From the NCBI GenBank assembly GCA_964555705.1, contig CAZKTN010000048.1:1-13414 (forward strand): 13,414 bases of DNA, in the 5' to 3' direction. The stretch is from ZLKRG44 sp964555705. Lineage in GTDB: Bacteria; Planctomycetota; Phycisphaerae; Phycisphaerales; SM1A02. This document shows, in pieces, positions 9,065-13,414 of the stretch; position 1 is the stretch's first letter; each line of letters starts with the position of its first letter. The translations under genes and the position numbers were made by a program. The notes under the pieces were generated by a model. The model worked only from the letters and a program-made list of their open reading frames with translations. It did no database searches and was not told the DNA's origin.

Positions 9065-9562
9065 CGGCCATTCGCGCTCGTCGCCAACCTCCCCTACCAC
9101 GCGGCGACGCCGCTCATGCTCAACCTGCTCTGCGACTGGCCCACGTGCCGCGGCCAGTTCGTGACGATCCAGCGCGACGTGGCCGACCGGTTGATGGCCA
9201 AGGCCTCCAGCGACGCATACGGCGCGCTCTCGGTGATGGCGTCGCTGCTTGCGAACGTCAGCATGATTTCGGTGCTGCCGCCGGGCTGCTTCTGGCCTGC
9301 ACCCAAGGTCACAAGCGCCATGGTCGCGATCGAGCCGCGCACTCCACGCCCATCCATCGACACGCACCGCCTCTCGGCGTTCCTTCACCGCGTCTTCTCG
9401 ATGCGGCGCAAGCAGCTGGGCAGGATCCTTGGCGACGGCGTCGCGTGGCCCGAGGGCGTCACACGCACGATGCGTCCGGAGCAGCTCAGCCCCGAGCTGC
9501 TGCTGGAACTCGCGCAGCGGGTGCCAGCTCCCGAGTCCGGGCCCACTGCACCGCCTGCCTGA
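9065..9562 (+). CDS. rsmA: 16S rRNA dimethyladenosine transferase RsmA/KsgA, C-terminal part
   Basis: RsmA dimethylates two adjacent adenosines in the 3'-terminal helix 45 of 16S rRNA during 30S subunit maturation, using S-adenosylmethionine. The 165 residues present start within the catalytic region: FALVANLPYHAATPLM is the motif IV NLPY segment that holds the target adenine. They continue through AYGALSVMASLLANV and FWPAPKVTSAMV, matching the family's F.P.PKV.SA signature, then the helical C-terminal domain with VFSMRRKQLGRIL. The SAM-binding N-terminal half is lost in the gap. The stop TGA is at 9560-9562, and the last 77 nt overlap the 3' end of purQ on the opposite strand. The C-terminus ends in a short Pro/Ala-rich tail. 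Confidence 0.93.
   Translation, partial: RPFALVANLPYHAATPLMLNLLCDWPTCRGQFVTIQRDVADRLMAKASSDAYGALSVMASLLANVSMISVLPPGCFWPAPKVTSAMVAIEPRTPRPSIDTHRLSAFLHRVFSMRRKQLGRILGDGVAWPEGVTRTMRPEQLSPELLLELAQRVPAPESGPTAPPA
9480..9501. repeat. Inverted repeat straddling the purQ stop codon
   Basis: AGCAGCTC (9480-9487) pairs with GAGCTGCT (9494-9501) around the 6-nt loop AGCCCC. It lies within the rsmA coding region and covers the purQ stop codon (9486-9488). Its position suits a 3'-end structure for purQ mRNA, but no T-tract follows on either strand. Confidence 0.45.
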
Positions 9563-10391
9563 ACATCCGCAGTCCCAGCGGCTCGCGCTGGCGCTGCTCA
9601 GATGGCACGCGCGTCCAGGTGGGGTGCTGCGTCCAACGGGTCCACCGCTCGGGGTGCGGCATCAGCCCGAAGACCACACCCGAGGGATCGCATATGCCCG
9701 CGACCGCACCCATCGAGCCGTTGAAGTTCTCGTCGCGCGAGTAGCGCAGCGCTATCTGGCCGTTCGCCTCAAGCCGCGCCATAGTGGCGGCGTCCGTGAA
9801 GAAGCGGCCCTCTCCGTGCGCGCTCGGCAGCATGTCGTCGGGTGCCTCACAGGCCAGGCCGTGCGTCCACACGCAGACTGTCGATGCGGGGATCTCCACT
9901 CGCGTCCATCGGTCCACGAACCGCGCCCCCTGGTTCTGAAGCAGCGCTACGGATGCGGGTGCCGCCTCAGCGGGCCATGCGCCACCGCGACTGCCGGATC
10001 CGGCTGCGGGTCCCGGCAGCAGACCAGCCTGCACCGCGATCTGGAATCCGTTGCATGGGCAGATGATCGGCACGCCGCGCGCGGCCGCGTCACGCAGCGC
10101 CGGATACACCTCGCGGCGCATCAGTGCGCCCATGATGCGGCCGGCGGCGATGTCGTCGCCGAAGCTGAATCCCCCCGGAAGCCCGATCAGGTCCGCGCGC
10201 GCAATGCGCGATGGGTCGCGCGCGAGCGCCGACAGAAGCACACGCTCGGCGCGCGCGCCGGCCGCCTCGAACGCGTGCGCGAGCTCGCCGTCGCAGTTGA
10301 TGCCGGGCGCCGTGATCACCAGTGCCGTGAGTTCGCGTGCGCGCATGGGTGAATCGCTCATAGGTGCCTTGCTCATGGGTGCCTCGCTCAT
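9486..10391 (-). CDS. purQ: Phosphoribosylformylglycinamidine synthase, glutaminase subunit PurQ
   Basis: PurQ releases ammonia from glutamine for the PurL reaction that converts FGAR to FGAM in de novo purine synthesis. The class I glutaminase features are clear: ALVITAPGINCDGE near the start, LPGGFSFGDDIAAGRI, the nucleophile Cys113 in CPCNGFQI, and the His246/Glu248 pair in LMPHPER. ATG 10391 overlaps the purL stop codon (ATGA), the classic coupled arrangement, and gives 301 residues. Conserved sequence begins only at the fourth in-frame ATG (10346, residue 16), after a repeated MSEAP-MSKAP-MSDSP leader, so the main start could be any of four. The further upstream ATG at 10412 lies within purL and is unlikely. 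The protein is longer than the usual 220-260 residues, with a short insertion around GPAAGSGSRGGAWPAEAAP and an Ala/Arg-rich C-terminus. Confidence 0.94.
   Translation of the reverse strand: MSEAPMSKAPMSDSPMRARELTALVITAPGINCDGELAHAFEAAGARAERVLLSALARDPSRIARADLIGLPGGFSFGDDIAAGRIMGALMRREVYPALRDAAARGVPIICPCNGFQIAVQAGLLPGPAAGSGSRGGAWPAEAAPASVALLQNQGARFVDRWTRVEIPASTVCVWTHGLACEAPDDMLPSAHGEGRFFTDAATMARLEANGQIALRYSRDENFNGSMGAVAGICDPSGVVFGLMPHPERWTRWTQHPTWTRVPSEQRQREPLGLRMFRQAVQWARTRELAPAARVPAAARG
10347..10391 (-). repeat. Three tandem 15-bp repeats carrying successive purQ start codons
   Basis: On the minus strand the units are ATGAGCGAGGCACCC (10391-10377), ATGAGCAAGGCACCT (10376-10362) and ATGAGCGATTCACCC (10361-10347), followed directly by ATGCGC at 10346. 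Each unit opens with an in-frame ATG. The first two hold GAGG or AAGG five bases before the next ATG, a good Shine-Dalgarno spacing. They encode MSEAP, MSKAP and MSDSP. The third copy lacks the purine-rich box. Confidence 0.9.
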
Positions 10392-13300
10392 GCCTGCCAC
10401 GAAGAGTCCCATGCCGCACGCAGCGCATCGATGCTGATGCGCTCTGGCGCCACGACGCCGTCGATGACCAGTTCGCCGGAGTCGTCGAATCGCCCGATCG
10501 TGGCGTGCGGCACATCGCCGAGCGCATCGCGCAGGCCCGGCAGGTCACGCTCGCGCACCTCAAGCAGGTACCGCGACGGATCCTCCGCGAATGCAACCGC
10601 GCGCGCNNNNNNNNNNNNNNNNNNNNNNNNNNNNNNNNNNNNNNNNNNNNNNNNNNNNNNNNNNNNNNNNNNNNNNNNNNNNNNNNNNNNNNNNNNNNNN
10701 NNNNNNGGGTCATGCGCGCTGCGCACGAAGCCCGATCGAATCGCCTTCGCTACGGCCGCAGCGATCGCGGGCCCGCGCTCAAGGTCCACGCGCGGCATCG
10801 GCAGCGACGCATCGCGGTCGAGGCCGGCCACCAGCGACCAGTGCGAACCGCCAAGGTGCGTCCCCGTCTCGCCCACAATCACGAGCACGGTGGCATCGCC
10901 ACTCGATACGCCCTTTGCATCCATTGTCACGCATCGGCCGACATCAGCCACGATGCCCATGCCCGTGATCAGCAGCGTCGGCGGGATGCGGATCACGCGC
11001 CCGCCCTCGGCCACGAACTGGTTGTTGAGCGAGTCCTTGCCGCTGACGAATGGCGTGCGGTACGCCTTCGCGCCGTCGTAGCACGCCTCCGCGGCGCGCA
11101 CGAGCGACGCTAGGTTGCGCGGGTCGCCGCAGCTAGGCCAGCAGAAGTTGTCGAGGATCGCGATGCGCGCAGGATCCACACCGCTGCACACCAGGTTGCG
11201 CACGCACTCGTCGATCGCCGCGAGACCCATCACGTACGGGTCCGCCGCAAGGCCAGTCGCAAGACCGCACGCGATGCCCACGCCGCGCGACGAACCGGCC
11301 TTCGGCGCAATCACTGACGCATCGCCTGGTCCGCCAGCGCCGGGTCCCACCAGCGGCTTCACGACGCTTGTGCCCTGCACCTCGTGGTCGTACTGGCGGA
11401 TGATCCACGCCTTGCTGGCGATGTTTGGGTGCGACAGCAGCGCGCGCAGCGCATCGGCGATCGACTCCGCAGCGCCCACGCGTGGGATCTCGCCACCTTC
11501 GGCGGTCGCGCCCGCGAGGCCCGAATGCTCGCGTGCCCACAGCGGCTCCCATGCCGCGTCACGCGTCGGCATCGGGATGCCGCCGTGCAGGAACCCGCAG
11601 TCGAGCCGGCCCACCTCGGTCCCGTGCCAGCGCAGGATGATCTCGCGCGTGGGCGTGCCGAAGGTGCCGAGCTCGCAGCACTCCACGCCGTGGTCTGCGC
11701 AGATCGCGCGCACACGCGCCATCTGCGCCGGGGGCACCGCAAGCACCATGCGCTCCTGCGCCTCGCTGATCCACACTTCCGTGGGCGACAGGCCGTCGTA
11801 CTTGGTCGGCGCGCGCTCGAGGTGCACCTCCGCGCCGATCTCGGAACCCATCTCGCCGACCGCGCTCGAGAACCCGCCCGCACCACAGTCGGTGAGGCCC
11901 CGGTAGAGGCAGCCCGCAGCATCGTCACGCATCACAAGGATCGCATCGAGCAGCGTCTTCTCGGTGATCGCATTTCCGATCTGCACCGCATGGCTGAACT
12001 CGTCCGCATGGGTGTCAGTGAGCTCCGCGCTCGAGAACGTCGCCCCGTGGATCCCGTCGCGCCCAGTGCGGCCGCCAATCGCCACGATGACGTCACCGTC
12101 GAGCACCTGCCCCTTCACGTGCGTGCGTGGCATCATGCCGATGCAGCCGCAGTAGACGAGCGGGTTGCCGATGTAGCGGTCGTCGAACCACACTGACCCC
12201 GACAGCGTCGGGATCCCCATGCGGTTGCCGTAGTCGCGCACGCCCGCCACCACCTGCGGCAGCACGCGCGATGGAGGCAGGCACCCTCGCGGCACGCGCG
12301 CGCCCACCGGATGAGCCACGCAGAACACATCGGTCGCCGCAATCGGCTTCGCGCCAAGTCCGGTACCGATCACGTCACGGATGCATCCGCCGATGCCGGT
12401 CGCCGCGCCGCCGTAGGGCTCGATCGCGCTGGGGTGGTTGTGCGTCTCCACCTTGATGCACACCGCGTCGCGGTCGTCGAAGGCGATGACGCCGGAGTTG
12501 TCGGAGAACACCGAGAGGCACCAGTCGATCGGCGCAGCCTGCGTATCCACGCCGGGCCCCGGCCGGATGGGCGAACGGCCGATCAGCTCATGCGTCGCCG
12601 CGGCCACCGTGCTCTTGAGCAGGTTGTGGATGATCACCGAGCCGTCAGCCTGCGGCTCATGCCCGGGGCGCATCTCGGCGGTTGCCGCGACGAGGTCATC
12701 GGGACCGGAGGGCCGGTAGCGCACCGTTGCCTTGAGCGTCTTGTGCACGCAGTGCTCGCTCCAGGTCTGCGCGATCGTCTCGAGCTCGATCTCGCGCGGC
12801 TCGCGGCCCAGGCGCGAGTACTCGGCCTGCACCGCACGCATCTCGTCAAGCGACAGGAAGAGGTGCGCCTCGCGCGAGAGCTTCTCGAGCTCGCCGTCGC
12901 TGAGGCCCGTCAGCTTCACCTCGCGGATGCGCAGCTCATACGGCGTGCCCCGCACGAAGTCCGCGGGGTGGTACGCGCCCGAATGCACAGCATGGATCAC
13001 CGTATTGGCGACCAGCGACTCGACCGCCGCACGCGCCGCATCGGCATCCATCCCCTCAAACTCGTAGCGGTCGCCGGTGCGCACCTCCACGTCAGCGCCA
13101 GTCAGCGCCACGATCGCCGCACGCACGCTCTCCGCAGCCGGGTCCATCACGCCTGGGAGCGGATGCACCTCTATGGCGCACGACTGCGCCGCAGATGCGG
13201 CCGCAGCCACGCTCGCGCGCTGCGTCACCGGATCGGCGAGCAGCTCGCGCGCCACGCGGTCGGCCACCGCGGGGTCAGCCAGTCCCCGAATCAGGTACAC

Positions 13301-13414
13301 GGACACATGCGCCACGCGAGTCGGCGAACCCCGCCCAGCCGCGACGATCCTCGTGCGAAGCGCCTCGCCGCGGGGGTCTCCCACGCCATCGGCGGCTCGC
13401 ACCTCGACTCGGGT
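10388..13414 (-). CDS. purL: Phosphoribosylformylglycinamidine synthase PurL with N-terminal double PurS-like domain (start outside window, internal gap)
   Basis: ATP-dependent synthase that makes FGAM from FGAR with ammonia from PurQ. The frame is open to the window edge (TRVE before the GTG at 13402), so the true start lies just outside. Counting from that GTG, residues 1-63 and 76-141 are two PurS-like units (each with DP.. near the start and ending LLADPVT or LVANTVIHAV). Next come the linker TWSEHCVHKTLKA (213-225), the ATP/FGAR site VETHNHPSAIEPYGGAATGIGG (from 318), LTDCGAGGFSSAVGEMG, and PFVSGKDSLNNQF in the second half. The protein breaks after SAHD in a 100-N gap and resumes to end RAAWDSSWQA, similar to the end of the E. 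coli synthase core. About 1000 residues without a glutaminase domain: longer than stand-alone PurL (~740), shorter than single-chain FGAM synthase (~1300). Stop overlaps the purQ start. Confidence 0.95.
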   Translation of the reverse strand, partial: TRVEVRAADGVGDPRGEALRTRIVAAGRGSPTRVAHVSVYLIRGLADPAVADRVARELLADPVTQRASVAAAASAAQSCAIEVHPLPGVMDPAAESVRAAIVALTGADVEVRTGDRYEFEGMDADAARAAVESLVANTVIHAVHSGAYHPADFVRGTPYELRIREVKLTGLSDGELEKLSREAHLFLSLDEMRAVQAEYSRLGREPREIELETIAQTWSEHCVHKTLKATVRYRPSGPDDLVAATAEMRPGHEPQADGSVIIHNLLKSTVAAATHELIGRSPIRPGPGVDTQAAPIDWCLSVFSDNSGVIAFDDRDAVCIKVETHNHPSAIEPYGGAATGIGGCIRDVIGTGLGAKPIAATDVFCVAHPVGARVPRGCLPPSRVLPQVVAGVRDYGNRMGIPTLSGSVWFDDRYIGNPLVYCGCIGMMPRTHVKGQVLDGDVIVAIGGRTGRDGIHGATFSSAELTDTHADEFSHAVQIGNAITEKTLLDAILVMRDDAAGCLYRGLTDCGAGGFSSAVGEMGSEIGAEVHLERAPTKYDGLSPTEVWISEAQERMVLAVPPAQMARVRAICADHGVECCELGTFGTPTREIILRWHGTEVGRLDCGFLHGGIPMPTRDAAWEPLWAREHSGLAGATAEGGEIPRVGAAESIADALRALLSHPNIASKAWIIRQYDHEVQGTSVVKPLVGPGAGGPGDASVIAPKAGSSRGVGIACGLATGLAADPYVMGLAAIDECVRNLVCSGVDPARIAILDNFCWPSCGDPRNLASLVRAAEACYDGAKAYRTPFVSGKDSLNNQFVAEGGRVIRIPPTLLITGMGIVADVGRCVTMDAKGVSSGDATVLVIVGETGTHLGGSHWSLVAGLDRDASLPMPRVDLERGPAIAAAVAKAIRSGFVRSAHDXXXXXXXXXXXXXXXXXXXXXXXXXXXXXXXXXXARAVAFAEDPSRYLLEVRERDLPGLRDALGDVPHATIGRFDDSGELVIDGVVAPERISIDALRAAWDSSWQA
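10607..10706. other. Assembly gap (100 N) inside purL
   Basis: Exactly 100 Ns. Here both sides are in the same frame, and the ~34 missing residues are close to what PurL relatives have between AHD and the R(Y/F).V segment (the GGLAVALAE to FGE stretch). The true gap may thus be near 100 nt, unlike the other two. Confidence 0.85.

Noticed and set aside
7379..9388. Minus-strand open frame (669 codons) opposite rny and rsmA
   Set aside because: Runs through the N gap and mirrors two well-identified genes on the plus strand; no protein features of its own.
9429..10352. Plus-strand open frame (307 codons) opposite purQ
   Set aside because: Antisense shadow of purQ; composition is Arg/His-rich with no recognisable domain.

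Overview
The window is GC-rich bacterial chromosome from a scaffolded draft assembly: three runs of exactly 100 Ns (1125-1224, 8965-9064, 10607-10706) interrupt genes. The left edge holds the 5' end of a 16S rRNA gene on the minus strand, reading out of the window. I could not assign the organism firmly. The 16S start (GCATGGCTAAAACATG after the universal AGAGTTTGAT block), the high GC, the GIDE-LemA membrane protein and the two-unit ABC-2 permease fit a planctomycete-like lineage, possibly Phycisphaerae. This is inference from general impression, not a match.

Layout. Positions 1-57 are 16S rRNA. Positions 58-442 are a strongly folded rRNA leader, driven by a promoter at 450-477 (TTGACG-N16-TAGGAT). 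Then come minus-strand genes: comF (610-1349, gapped) and, further upstream, a compact cluster transcribed as ABC-2 permease (5628-7436), GIDE-LemA protein (4253-5626) and aconitase acnA (1478-4210). The permease and GIDE-LemA genes are 1 nt apart, and GIDE-LemA and acnA 42 nt apart. At 7437-7594 a divergent intergenic region carries a candidate promoter for rny (RNase Y, plus strand, C-terminus lost in a gap). On the far side of that gap lies the C-terminal half of rsmA (plus strand). rsmA converges on, and overlaps by 77 nt, the purL-purQ pair (minus strand), which runs to the right edge. purL enters the window without its start codon.

Functional themes: purine biosynthesis (PurL with a double PurS-like N-terminal domain, plus separate PurQ), rRNA synthesis and maturation (16S, RsmA), RNA turnover (RNase Y), the TCA cycle (aconitase), and a membrane module of unknown role (permease plus GIDE-LemA). 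I see no phage, transposon, CRISPR, toxin-antitoxin or defence locus. Nothing here is a clearly new system. The best leads are the chain of hairpins ahead of 16S, a triplicated start-codon unit at the purL/purQ junction, and the GIDE-LemA fusion placed between an ATPase-less ABC-2 permease and aconitase.
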